From Nitrospira sp. (GTDB taxonomy: Bacteria; Nitrospirota; Nitrospiria; Nitrospirales; Nitrospiraceae), in assembly GCA_030444405.1 (NCBI GenBank), contig JARFPM010000001.1, forward strand, positions 1 to 64,000: a DNA stretch of 64,000 nucleotides, written 5' to 3'. Positions 10,327 to 20,368 of this stretch are shown here, piece by piece. Every line of letters begins with the position of its first letter. Position 1 is the stretch's first letter. Under the pieces are notes generated by a model. It was not told the DNA's origin and did no database searches. It was given only the letters and a program-made list of their open reading frames with translations. The position numbers were made by a program, and so were the translations under genes.

Positions 10327-11307
10327 ATGGATGGATTCGGGCGGAATGAACATGGAGATTTCGATCGCGGGATCGTCATTGACACCAGGGAAGAGCAGGT
10401 CCCCCAGGCAGTCGATCCGACCGAGAGTGACGATGGCACGGAACCGTCATTTTTCTCCAAGTGGACCTTGCCGATTGTCCTCTTTCTCTTAACGGTCTTT
10501 ACCACGCTGTGGGCCGGGGCCTACCAAGCCTACAACGGTCCGGCGCGTGGACCTCTCAATTTTCTTCTGAGCTCTCCTGAGACGCTTTGGCGGGGAATCC
10601 CCTTTGCGGGTGCGTTGCTGTTTATTCTCACCACCCACGAGTTGGGGCATTATCTATTGTCGAAGATTCACCGGGTTCCCGCTTCCTTGCCGTTGTTCAT
10701 TCCCGGGCCCCCTCACTTTATCGGGACATTCGGCGCCATCATCCGCATGCGAGGACCGATTCTGAGTCGTCGCGCCTTGTTCGACATCGGCGTCGCCGGT
10801 CCTCTGGCGGGCTTCGTGGTCGCCGTCGTGGCATTGATCGTGGGACTGAACCTTTCCACGGTTGTGGATCGAACAGCCACGTTTGGGTTGCAATTAGGTG
10901 AGCCCTTACTGTTGCAGTTTATGTCGTGGGTGATCATCGGGCCGCTCCCGCCTGAGGCTGACGTGGTGCTCCACCCGATCGGCTTTGCCGCCTGGTTCGG
11001 GCTCTTCGTGACCTCCCTCAATCTTCTTCCGATCGGCCAGCTCGACGGCGGCCATGTTGCGTATGCCCTCTGGGGTAGGCGGCAGCGGACGATGGCGCTC
11101 GCCTTTCTCCCGATTTTGGTAACTCTGGGATTCGTGGGTTGGCCCGGCTGGTTTCTCTGGGCGTTCATGGCAGGACTGTGGGGATTCGGCCATCCCCCCG
11201 TCATGGACCCGCAGGTTCCGTTGGGTCGCAACCGGAAGATTGTCGGATGGATTGCCTTTGCCGTGTTTGTCGTCACCTTTGCGCCGGTCCCCTTTTCATT
11301 CCACTAA
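10327..11307 (+). CDS. site-2 protease family (M50) membrane metalloprotease
   Basis: TTHELGHYL motif, NLLPIGQLDGGHVAYAL, multiple TM segments. Confidence 0.93.
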   Translation: MDGFGRNEHGDFDRGIVIDTREEQVPQAVDPTESDDGTEPSFFSKWTLPIVLFLLTVFTTLWAGAYQAYNGPARGPLNFLLSSPETLWRGIPFAGALLFILTTHELGHYLLSKIHRVPASLPLFIPGPPHFIGTFGAIIRMRGPILSRRALFDIGVAGPLAGFVVAVVALIVGLNLSTVVDRTATFGLQLGEPLLLQFMSWVIIGPLPPEADVVLHPIGFAAWFGLFVTSLNLLPIGQLDGGHVAYALWGRRQRTMALAFLPILVTLGFVGWPGWFLWAFMAGLWGFGHPPVMDPQVPLGRNRKIVGWIAFAVFVVTFAPVPFSFH

Positions 11308-11390
11308 CCGACTGATTGCCTCGCCGTTCCTGCTCGCACCGTTCTTCTCATTTTCTTGTCCGATTTCCTGCGTGATCCTAAAGTGTAGAG

Positions 11391-12158
11391 ATGATCACGG
11401 AAAACACATCCCCAACCCGCTGCCCGAAATGTCAGGCTCAACGGCTCGCTGGGGTGGAGGAATGTTTCCGCTGCGGTATCATCTTCGCCAAGTACCGGCC
11501 AGTCGTGGCGAAGGCTCCTCCCGCCTCATCCACGCCGTCGTTTGGGAGATTTGAGTGGTTGCTGACGGCCAAGCATTGGCTGATCGAGTCGGATACGACG
11601 ACCGATTCAATGACCTTCTACGGTCGGGCGGCAGTATTTGCGGTCATGGTCTGGTGGGGATGGGCGTTCATCATCACGCCCCTCGAAACGAATTACACCG
11701 GCGAGTCATTTCTTCACCTGATCAATCTGCCCTTTCACGAAGCCGGACATGTCATCTTCACGCCCTTCGGTCGTTTTATGATGTTTTTGGGCGGCAGCCT
11801 CGGCCAGGTATTGATGCCGGTCGTCTGCCTGGTGACGTTTCTCGTGAAGACGAGAGATCCGTTCGGTGCCTCGGCAGCCTTGTGGTGGACGGCGGAAAGC
11901 ATGATGGATATCGCGCCCTATATCAACGATGCGCGAGCACTTGACCTCCTGTTGCTTGGAGGAGTCACCGGCAGGGAGACGGACGGCCACGATTGGGAGA
12001 ACATCCTGAGCATGCTGGGGTGGCTATCCTATGACCATCGCCTGGCGCATCTCTGCTATGACGTGGGCATTGCCCTGATGCTCCTGTCGTTCGTCTGGGG
12101 CGCCATGTTGCTCGTCCGCCACTATCGCCGATTCCGAGCCTATTCAAGTCTCCCCTGA
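11391..12158 (+). CDS. M50-like membrane metalloprotease with N-terminal zinc ribbon
   Basis: CPKCQAQRLAGVEECFRCGIIF zinc ribbon followed by FHEAGHVIF and TM segments. Confidence 0.75.
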   Translation: MITENTSPTRCPKCQAQRLAGVEECFRCGIIFAKYRPVVAKAPPASSTPSFGRFEWLLTAKHWLIESDTTTDSMTFYGRAAVFAVMVWWGWAFIITPLETNYTGESFLHLINLPFHEAGHVIFTPFGRFMMFLGGSLGQVLMPVVCLVTFLVKTRDPFGASAALWWTAESMMDIAPYINDARALDLLLLGGVTGRETDGHDWENILSMLGWLSYDHRLAHLCYDVGIALMLLSFVWGAMLLVRHYRRFRAYSSLP

Positions 12159-12254
12159 AGCCCCATGAGTGAAGCGCGAGCTGGCCGGGGGAGGTCCGCT
12201 TGCGCCGATGCCGGAACTTTCCTACGATAGGCCCCCACATCAGCGAGGTGCCCC

Positions 12255-12728
12255 ATGAAGATACTGATCGTGGCCTTTCTGTTCGGCGCCTGGTGGCACA
12301 CCTTCGCCAGCGACTTGGTCGCCGCCGACCAGTCCACCCATTCTCGCTTCACGCTGGTCATGAATGGCGCGGCGGTGAAGGACAACAAGACCGGATTGAT
12401 CTGGGAGCAGGAACCGGATCGGGAACAGGACCTGTGGAGCCGCTCGAACGGGCTGTGCGACTAAGGAGATCGGGGGGCAGGAAGGCTGGCGAGTTCCGAC
12501 GATCAAGGGGCTGAAGACCTTGGTTGACCCTGTTCAGCATGACCCGGCCTTGCCGCAGGGCCATCCCTTCTCCAACATCAAATCGGAGATCTATTGGACT
12601 TCGACTCCGCACCCCACTGACGACATCGTGGCCCGTCAGGTGAGTTTCTTTAGCGGCGAAGCGGTGACCGCGACGAAAAATCGGGCACACGCCGCATGTG
12701 GTGCGTCCTGGGCGCGTCGGGCAAATAG
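12255..12728 (+). pseudogene. DUF1566 domain secreted protein, frameshifted
   Basis: Frame 0 MKILIVAF...VKDNKTGLIWEQEP; frame +1 EIGGQEGWRVPTIKGLKTLVDPVQHDPALPQGHPFSNIKSEIYWTSTPHPTDDIVARQVSFFSGEA; frame 0 again RRMWCVLGASGK*. Two compensating frameshifts. Confidence 0.8.
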
Positions 12729-12733
12729 GGGGT

Positions 12734-13996
12734 TCAGGGCGAGTCGAATGTCCCGATGAGAGCGAAGATCAGCATCTGCTGCCCGGGCGTGAGAACGTTG
12801 TTCGAACCCTTAAAGAATCCGCCACCCGACCCGGTTGAGTCGTCGTACCGATATTCCAGTCGGCAGATCGTGTTGGTCCACCTGTAAGGGATGTTGTACT
12901 GGAGCGTCGTTGTGATGGCTTTGACGAGTTGCTCATCTCCGGTGATCAAACCGCTCGGATCATAATAGAACTCTGGCCTGAGGGCCACGCTCCACGGACC
13001 ACCTATCTGCCACCGGATGGTCAAGTCACCGCCGGTATAGACTTCACGCCGATTGCCCGGTGACGACGCATTCTTCTGAGTGCCGACTTGATAGTCGAGT
13101 GCGACGGTCACATGGGCGCTTTTCCATTCGATGATTGTGTCGGAGAACAGCCGCCAGAATTCCATCGCTGTGTTGGCCTGGTCTGGTCCGTAATAAAGGG
13201 TTTGCTTGATGGTCCAAGATGAACTCGGGGTGTAAGCGACCTGTCCCCCATAACTGGGCAGGCTGTTCGCTTTTGATAAGTGAGCATACCCGTTGATGAT
13301 AAAGAATGCGCCGGACCATCGGTCGTTAAACGAATAAACCGCGTTGGCGCCGAACATGAGATAGGGGGAATAGTCGGCAATCCACGCGCGCGTATAATTC
13401 GAATTGTCCTTGGCATAGAGGGACTCGTACCCGATGAAACTGTTGAACAAGCCCGCCTGCAAAGTCAGTCCGTTTCCGACGGGCGCGAGATACGACACGT
13501 TCGCGCGTCCGAAGTGCCGCCAAACATCGGCATTCTGCACTTGCGGCAAATTGGCCTCGAATCCGAATTGCTTCGAGTCCTGGCCCGCCTGCACGAGAAG
13601 TTCCGTCCCCCATCGAGATTCGAGGGTTGCATCCTTCTTGATATAGGCTGTGCCCATATTCACGACAGGATCATTCACACGGGGTGTAGTTGCCCGGTTC
13701 CGCCAGGTGTGATTTCCGGGAAAATTGAAGTCTAGCTCATAGGCCAGATCGATGAAGCCCCCGTAATGCCAGAGCGATTTCTCCTGGGAGGCCGTCTCCG
13801 GCTGGGCCGTCGCTGGCGCGCCGGACGAGGGAAGCTCGCCGCTCGAAGCGCCAGATGGCGCTTCTTCCGGCGCTGCGGATAGCGCCACCGGCGCAAGGCA
13901 GATCCACAGAAGGATTGTACATGCCTGCCAGACAAGACGATTCACCCGTCGCTCATCTCCTCTTCGTACGGAACTTTCCCGAACACCGTAGCGCAT
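12734..13996 (-). CDS. outer-membrane beta-barrel porin
   Basis: Signal-like N-terminus, YGGFIDLAYELDFNFPGNHTWRNRATTPRVND..., repeated amphipathic strands, terminal GTFDSP. Confidence 0.82.
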   Translation of the reverse strand: MRYGVRESSVRRGDERRVNRLVWQACTILLWICLAPVALSAAPEEAPSGASSGELPSSGAPATAQPETASQEKSLWHYGGFIDLAYELDFNFPGNHTWRNRATTPRVNDPVVNMGTAYIKKDATLESRWGTELLVQAGQDSKQFGFEANLPQVQNADVWRHFGRANVSYLAPVGNGLTLQAGLFNSFIGYESLYAKDNSNYTRAWIADYSPYLMFGANAVYSFNDRWSGAFFIINGYAHLSKANSLPSYGGQVAYTPSSSWTIKQTLYYGPDQANTAMEFWRLFSDTIIEWKSAHVTVALDYQVGTQKNASSPGNRREVYTGGDLTIRWQIGGPWSVALRPEFYYDPSGLITGDEQLVKAITTTLQYNIPYRWTNTICRLEYRYDDSTGSGGGFFKGSNNVLTPGQQMLIFALIGTFDSP

Positions 13997-14073
13997 TATC
14001 CATCAAGATGAGGTAAAGAAGTGTGGCAAATGCGTTAGAATAATATCTCAAGGAATCACCATCCCGCAGAGAA

Positions 14074-15314
14074 ATGATCGCGCGGGCCGGAAGGGCTTCT
14101 CGTCGGTCCGCGACCGGCGTCTTCACTGTCTGGCTGATCCTCTGCGCATGGAGCGGAAGCGTCACGCCGGCTTGAGCGGAGGAATCCCAGCCGACATCGG
14201 CCCAGCCGGCGGCCGCAGATGCTTCCGGACAGGACCAGCCGGCCCAATCGTTGTGGCATTATGGCGCCTACCTCGATCTCACCCGTCCGATCGATTTCAA
14301 CTACCCCGATAATCATCTCTGGCGCAGCAGGGTCACGACGCAGAAAGTTAACGAGCCGAACGTCAACATGGCGCTGACGTAAGTCCGGAAGGAGGTGTAT
14401 GAATCCTCGCGGTGGGGGATGGAATTCGCGCTTCAAACCGGCCGCGATCTAAACGGGCACGTTCCGAGGGAGCCTAAGGTTCAGGGAACCCTATGACAAC
14501 GCCAAGACATTCAGCCACTTCTCGATGTCCAACGTGTCATGCCTGGCGCCGGTGGCAACCGGTTTGAAACTCACGGTGGGGCTGTTCAACAGCTACATCG
14601 GCTATGAATCCTTCTACGCGAAGGACGACTTCAACTATATGCGGTCGTGGATCGCGGACAATTCGCCCTACATGATGTTCGGTGTAAATGCGCTATATCG
14701 CTGTGAGCGATGATCTCACCGTCACCGCCTTTATTGTGAACAGTTATTATCATCTGGCGCATCCGAATGATCTTCCGAGCTACGGCGGAAGATGTGCTTG
14801 GAAAGCTACGCCAAGATTGACGTTCACACAAACCCTCTATGGAGGGCCGGATCAGACAGAGACGTCCCTGGAGTTTTGGCTGCTGTATGGGAAGAACATT
14901 GTGGAATGGGGGGGCGACGATGTGACGGTCCCCGCCTCCTTTCATATCGGAACCGAAATCATTGCCCATCTGCCGAGCAGCCAGCGGGCATTCGTGATGG
15001 GTGGCAACATGGTGCTGAGGTGGCACATCGCGGACCCTTGGTCTGTGCCGCTGCGCCCCGAGTTCTATTGGGATCGCAATCTTCGATGAAATGGAGCGGA
15101 ACAGTTCGTGAAAGCGATCACGTCCACGGTCGAGTACAAGTTCACGTACAAATGGACGAACACAATCGTACGAGTAGAACAGCGTTATGATGAATCAACC
15201 GGCGTCGGAGGTGGGTTCTTCAAGAACGGCGAGATCAGCCCCGGTGCGATCGGTCTCACGCTTGGACAACATCTATTGTTACTGGGAGTCCTGTTGAGCT
15301 TCGATTCGCCGTGA
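14074..15314 (+). pseudogene. decayed paralog of the 12734..13996 porin
   Basis: LWHYGAYLDLTRPIDFNYPDNHLWRSRVTTQKVNEPNVNMALT(stop), SNVSCLAPVATGLKLTVGLFNSYIGYESFYAKDDFNYMRSWIADNSPYMMFGVNA(shift), PSYGGRCAWKATPRLTFTQTLYGGPDQTETSLEFW, (stop)NGAEQFVKAITSTVEYKFTYKWTNTIVRVEQRYDESTGVGGGFFKNG; in-frame stops and frame changes 1-2-0. Confidence 0.88.
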
Positions 15315-16052
15315 ACGAAATTTCGCGCGTGGAAGCTCTTCTTTCAGGAGGCGCAGCTGATCGATGATGCGCTTGCCCAATGCTTCGATCGCGCCTTCCT
15401 TGGCGCGCGCAATTATGCCATCGTCCTCGACCAAGACTGCCGGGCCGACCACCTTTGCTACTCCTTCGGCTGTCTGGATGGGAGCCTGCCAGTCGGAATG
15501 GACGGCCCACAACCTGCCGGTGACCATGACCAGAGCGTCGCTTTCGGTGCCGGGAGCGAGATAGGCGCCGATCACGGTCGGATAGTACCACGCATAGGCG
15601 TTGTTGTATCGATCGAGAGCGGCTGCTCCATCTACGATCAAGACCACATCGGCTCCATAACGCGCCCCAGCCTGTTTGATCCCCCGTACATCCTCTCTCC
15701 GCAGTGTGGCATCCATCAGCGCGACGGTATCCGTGAGTATCTGTTCATCTTGCAAGGTCGCCAGCAAACGGAGAAGTTGGTCTCTATCCGCGCCCAGCCA
15801 CTCCACTTTCCGGATGGACTGTCCGGTCGGAACGTCGTGGCCCGCATAAAAGACACCGAGGCGAAAGGGCAGGGATAGATTAGATGTCGGACTTACAGGT
15901 GACTGGTCTTCGTTTCTGTCAAGATCTACGTGAAGAGCTTCGCTTATTCCGGCTCGGTCGAATCCTTGGCTGCTCGCACAGCCAGCCGACATGGACAACA
16001 CCAGTATCAGGGCTGTTGTGAATCGTCTCGCCATGGCCATTCCACCGCGCAT
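15279..16052 (-). CDS. putative lipoprotein, possibly rhombotarget-like
   Basis: [19 protein letters not shown] lipobox; [12 protein letters not shown]...[11 protein letters not shown]...[24 protein letters not shown]; start chosen downstream of the 16127 ORF start. Confidence 0.65.
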   Translation of the reverse strand: MRGGMAMARRFTTALILVLSMSAGCASSQGFDRAGISEALHVDLDRNEDQSPVSPTSNLSLPFRLGVFYAGHDVPTGQSIRKVEWLGADRDQLLRLLATLQDEQILTDTVALMDATLRREDVRGIKQAGARYGADVVLIVDGAAALDRYNNAYAWYYPTVIGAYLAPGTESDALVMVTGRLWAVHSDWQAPIQTAEGVAKVVGPAVLVEDDGIIARAKEGAIEALGKRIIDQLRLLKEELPRAKFRSRRIEAQQDSQ

Positions 16053-16169
16053 TGTTCGATCCTTGATACCAGGCGGGCGGCTGTGTGTAAATGCCTTCGA
16101 ACGCGCGGCCCAAATTTTGTTCGACACCTAACGCCTGGCGAAGGGCAGGACCTTCTCGAACATCCGGGG

Positions 16170-16372
16170 TGTGTTGACGACTCGTTCTCGTGGCCGACAT
16201 AGCCCTTCACCGTCTCGACCAGGTTCGGTATGAGATCGTACCGCCGCTTCCGCTGGACATCGATGTCCGACCACGTATTCCCCGACCGCACCTTCAGCCT
16301 TCCCAGGCTGTTGGACATGCCGATCACCAGCCGTACACATACGGCCAGGACGGCCAAGAGCATCCACGCCAT
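16170..16372 (-). pseudogene. lemA 5' remnant
   Basis: [64 protein letters not shown] is a LemA N-terminus, then homology stops abruptly with frame loss. Confidence 0.8.
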
Positions 16373-16489
16373 AAGCGTCTCCTGTTGTGCTTGTATTCGT
16401 GAGTGCTACACAGGTTGGGACTCGATCGCTGGGGCGAGAACCTGTAAAGAAAAGTGACGATAGCCGACATCCGAATTAGTGGGCAGGAA

Positions 16490-16954
16490 CTATTCTGTGA
16501 TTGGAAGAATGCGATCGGCCACTGCTTGCACGATTCCCTCTTGTTCGGTCACCACTTTCAGTCCCTTGAAACTAAGATAGTACCCACCGTGACTGGGTGC
16601 CTGAATCGTGGCACTCACTTCGACTCGATCACCATCCTCGACTTCCGGATCGCGGACAATCGGCCTACCACAAATACCCAACACTGCTACCGGGATGGTC
16701 GCCTCATCGTCCTCAAGGCGAAATAAGTAGGCGCCGTAACAGTTATCGCCATTAGGAACTGTGTAGGGGGCGAGTGGCTGCACGTCCCGTACAATGCCTC
16801 GCAATGTGGTGTGCCGAAGATGATAGACCCGCGGTTCTTCGAGAATCTGCTGTATGTTGGTCGGTTCCTCTGCGCACACCAGTCTCGGTGTGCCTGCTAT
16901 AAGTGTGAGCAGAACGTGGATGAGAGAAGCGACGATTCGCGCCGAAGTAGTCAT
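16490..16954 (-). CDS. secreted OB-fold-like hypothetical protein
   Basis: Signal-like N-terminus; TTLRGIVRDVQPL...DGDRVEVSATIQAPSHGGYYLSFKGLKVV. Confidence 0.6.
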   Translation of the reverse strand: MTTSARIVASLIHVLLTLIAGTPRLVCAEEPTNIQQILEEPRVYHLRHTTLRGIVRDVQPLAPYTVPNGDNCYGAYLFRLEDDEATIPVAVLGICGRPIVRDPEVEDGDRVEVSATIQAPSHGGYYLSFKGLKVVTEQEGIVQAVADRILPITE

Positions 16955-17065
16955 GATTGATCAAGGCATCTTACCATCATTCTTCGTTTGGAACCCGGAG
17001 CTGCTTTCTCTTGCGGGACATGGTCGCTATAATCCCCCGTCTTTGGGTCAAGGAGGATCACTCGT

Positions 17066-18433
17066 ATGGTGAATGAGCGGCAATTGAGGAGCTTTGTAAA
17101 GGGGTCACGCCCGAGGTTTGAGGATCTCTTGGGGCAGATGGTCGAGGTGCCGTCGATTAGTATGGATTCATCTCGTTCGGGCGACATGCGACGCATGGCT
17201 GACCTTGCGAAGCAGTATTTGGCCGGGATGAATGCCAAGGTTCAAGTGGTAGAGACCGGTGGATACCCCATCGTCTCCGGCGGATGGATAACAGGGCCTG
17301 AGTGTCCGACCGTCACGATCTACAATCATCTGGACGTGCAACCGGCGCAGGAACCTGAATGGAAGCATGCCCCATTCGCGTTTCGGAACGACCGCGGTAT
17401 CTACCATGGTCGAGGGGCCACCGATGACAAGGGGCCGGCCCTTACGGCGATGTTTGGAGCTCGATATGCTATCGAACAAGGTTGGCCGATCAACATCCGA
17501 TTCTTGTGGGAATTGGAAGAAGAGATCGGGAGCCCGCATTTTGCCACCGGGCTTAGAAACCACAGTGTGATTCCACGACCAGATTCCGTGGTTGTGTCGG
17601 ATACAATTTGGATTGCCAAGGGGCGGCCAGCGGTCCCATACGGCTTGCGCGGCCTGCTCGGCGCACGGCTGATCCTGCGCACGGGGGAGAAAGACGCACA
17701 TTCGGGTGTGACCGGTGGAGCCGCTCGTAACCCGCTGGCTGAGTTGATGGAGGTGGCGAACACTTGTGTTGATGCGAGGACCGGCAGAGTAAAAATCCCT
17801 GGTTTCTATGACGATGTGGTCGAGCCCACTATCAATGAGATCAAGGATTTCCTCAAGTCCGGCTTCGATGTAAGACGTTTCAAAGAAGCCTATGGGTTTC
17901 GGTCGCTTCGAGTGAAGGATCCGGCAGAAGTCATGCGACGGATCTGGTCTGCTCCGACCTTCGAGATTCACGGACTCAGCGGAGGATACCACGGACAGGG
18001 AATCAAAACGGTTGTGCCTGGTCGTGCCGAGCTCAAGGTCAGTATGCGCCTCGTCCCAAACCAAACACCGGAGAGAGTGTTTGCCCTGTTGAAGAAGCAT
18101 GTTTCCAGGGTGAATCCAAGTGTGAAGATGGAACGAGAAGGCGCGCTCTATCCCTTTAAGGGCAGTTTTGCCGGGTCTTATGTGGATTGTGTGAAGCGCG
18201 CCGTGAGGGCGGGGTTCGGTAAAGATCCGGCGTTTGTGCGAGAAGGGGGATCTATCGGGGCTGTCGTGACGATGCAAAAAGCCTGGAAGATACCAATCCT
18301 CTTCATAGGCTTGAGTCTGCCCGAGCATGGGTATCACGCTCCCAACGAATATTACGACTGGGGTCAGGCCTCAGGGGGAATGAAGACATTCGCCCATTAC
18401 TTCTGGGAGTTAGCAAAGATGGGGACGGCATAG
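17066..18433 (+). CDS. M20 family metallopeptidase
   Basis: TIYNHLDVQPA, GRGATDDKGPALTAM, WELEEEIGSPH, SGGYHGQG, REGGSIGAVVTM. Confidence 0.95.
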   Translation: MVNERQLRSFVKGSRPRFEDLLGQMVEVPSISMDSSRSGDMRRMADLAKQYLAGMNAKVQVVETGGYPIVSGGWITGPECPTVTIYNHLDVQPAQEPEWKHAPFAFRNDRGIYHGRGATDDKGPALTAMFGARYAIEQGWPINIRFLWELEEEIGSPHFATGLRNHSVIPRPDSVVVSDTIWIAKGRPAVPYGLRGLLGARLILRTGEKDAHSGVTGGAARNPLAELMEVANTCVDARTGRVKIPGFYDDVVEPTINEIKDFLKSGFDVRRFKEAYGFRSLRVKDPAEVMRRIWSAPTFEIHGLSGGYHGQGIKTVVPGRAELKVSMRLVPNQTPERVFALLKKHVSRVNPSVKMEREGALYPFKGSFAGSYVDCVKRAVRAGFGKDPAFVREGGSIGAVVTMQKAWKIPILFIGLSLPEHGYHAPNEYYDWGQASGGMKTFAHYFWELAKMGTA

Positions 18434-18723
18434 GAATCGGTTGTTGACCATCTTTGGACAGCCCGTGGAGTGCCGGAAAAGGTCGGTTTTGAACATCGGT
18501 GTCCAAAAAATTGCCTGACTGCCACGTTTGGCATACAGTCCATTGTTCTAGGGCCACATCCCCATGCGGGATGAATTCATAAGTCATTGTAAATAAATAT
18601 GATGTTCATTATGAATCTTTGCTGGTAAGGCACGGATGTTGCTGACTGAAACCAGGAAGCCGGTCGTGCCGTTGAAATGATCAGGTTGATTGTAGAGAGG
18701 CGCTTGGGTATCCTGGCTACCCT

Positions 18724-19053
18724 ATGGGGGCTGAACCGATCCATGTAGTGGTTGTCATGGTCACAACAGCAAGCCAAGATGAAGCGGTGAAGATTGCCGA
18801 CCAAGTGGTACAGTCTCGACTCGCTGCTTGCGCTTCGACGATTCCCACCGTGCGCTCAACGTACTGGTGGGAAGGAAAGATGATGAACGACCAGGAATCA
18901 CTCCTTCTGATCAAGACAACCTCTGATAAATTCCATTCCCTCGAAGAAACAATTCGGAAGATCCATTCGTACAAGGTGCCAGAAATAATAGCAATTCCGG
19001 TGAGCCAAGGGTTTCCACCTTATCTTGAGTGGGTTTGCCGAGAGACCTCCTAG
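18724..19053 (+). CDS. cutA: divalent-cation tolerance protein CutA
   Basis: ADQVVQSRLAACASTIPTVRSTYWWEGKM...ESLLLIKTTSDKF...SYKVPEIIAIPVSQGFPPYLEWV. Confidence 0.95.
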   Translation: MGAEPIHVVVVMVTTASQDEAVKIADQVVQSRLAACASTIPTVRSTYWWEGKMMNDQESLLLIKTTSDKFHSLEETIRKIHSYKVPEIIAIPVSQGFPPYLEWVCRETS

Positions 19054-19180
19054 ATAATGTGGTTGAAACCGTCTCGTAGAAATACTATTTGGGGGTTGAC
19101 CAAGAGGGGGCTAAGTCGGTAATTTGGAGGGCGAGTTTATACATGCCTTCCAGGTACAGTAGGCACGGGAGACGAAGGTT

Positions 19181-20200
19181 ATGAGTCAGACAAATATTCA
19201 AGACGGCGATGCCTATACCGTTGTAGTGTTCAGAGGATCCACTGCAAAACCCATTCGCTTCAGCTTCTCTAAGAAACTACTCCGCCGATTGTTGGTCTGT
19301 GTGGGTTTGGTCGTTCTTGCTGATCTTCTTGTGGTTTCTCACTATGTCATCAGAACCGGGGAGGTATGGGAGCTGGCGGCTTTCCGTGCGGAAGCCATGA
19401 GTGCACGAGAGCAGACCGCCGCTTTCTCAACTGCCATTGATGACCTGAAGAAGCGCATTGGGGCGATGAACGAGGTCAATCAAAGGCTTCGAGTCATGCT
19501 GGGTATAGAAGTCCCCAAGACGGGAGATATGGCAAATGGCAGAGGTGGAGAAGAGGTACCGATTCCCGAGGTAGGAGGCACGATCCCCGGTGGAAACGAA
19601 CAGAGCCTCCCTTCAGGTGCCTCCAAGCAAATGTCCGATGGGACCCAGGAACATTCGTCTGATGTTGGCCTAGTGTCTTCTCCAAATACCCTCCTGGCGG
19701 TTGCATCGGTTAAAGAAGGCTTGGAGTGGCTTTCAAAGCAAGCCACGGTGCAGGAACGTATCCTTGACGAATTATCACAAGCAGCCGAGCAGCGCTCGTC
19801 TCGATGGGCCTCGACGCCCTCCATTTGGCCGGTGAAAGGGTGGGTAACGTCGGGGTTTGGCCCCCGAATTTCTCCTTTCACGGAGAAACCTGCTTGGCAT
19901 GATGGATTGGATATCGGGGCCGCGCCAAACACTCCGGTCCGTGCTCCGGCTCAAGGAAGGATTACGTCCATAGCATACGATCCTAAGCTTGGGAACATGG
20001 TCCGCGTAGATCATGGGTTCGGAGTTGAAACTCTCTATGGGCACCTGGCGAAGGCCTTGGTGAAGGAAGGCCAGAGAGTCGACCGTGGCGATGTCATTGC
20101 GCTTGTCGGGAGCTCGGGCCTGTCCACTGGTCCTCACCTGCATTACATGGTGAAATTGAACGGCCAAGCGCTTGATCCAACCAAGTACATTCTCGAATAG
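19181..20200 (+). CDS. M23 family metallopeptidase with N-terminal TM and coiled coil
   Basis: GFGPRISPFTEKPAWHDGLDIGAAPNTPVRAPAQGRI...VDHGFGVETLYGHL...STGPHLHYMVKLNG. Confidence 0.94.
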   Translation: MSQTNIQDGDAYTVVVFRGSTAKPIRFSFSKKLLRRLLVCVGLVVLADLLVVSHYVIRTGEVWELAAFRAEAMSAREQTAAFSTAIDDLKKRIGAMNEVNQRLRVMLGIEVPKTGDMANGRGGEEVPIPEVGGTIPGGNEQSLPSGASKQMSDGTQEHSSDVGLVSSPNTLLAVASVKEGLEWLSKQATVQERILDELSQAAEQRSSRWASTPSIWPVKGWVTSGFGPRISPFTEKPAWHDGLDIGAAPNTPVRAPAQGRITSIAYDPKLGNMVRVDHGFGVETLYGHLAKALVKEGQRVDRGDVIALVGSSGLSTGPHLHYMVKLNGQALDPTKYILE

Positions 20201-20368
20201 CAGATCGCTTCGACGTTATCGAGGTCAGTCCAACCTGTTTCTGCTGCTTCTCGAAAGTCCAACAGTTCGCCGCCCGAGAGCTCTTTGGCTTCCGCCCGAT
20301 CCGTACCTTGATTAGAACCTATGCTATACTGCGGACTCCAATAATCCGGATAACGAGATGAGAGCCTC

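Noticed and set aside
10713-11276. 187-aa ORF on the - strand
   Set aside because: Antisense to the M50 protease with HELGH and LDGGH motifs.
14525-15314. Separate small + strand ORFs (62, 133, 132 and 68 aa) as real genes
   Set aside because: Together they align to one porin, so they are pieces of a single pseudogene rather than distinct genes.
17168-18337. 389-aa ORF on the - strand
   Set aside because: Fully antisense to the motif-complete M20 peptidase at 17066..18433; low-complexity translation without family features, typical of high-GC shadow ORFs.
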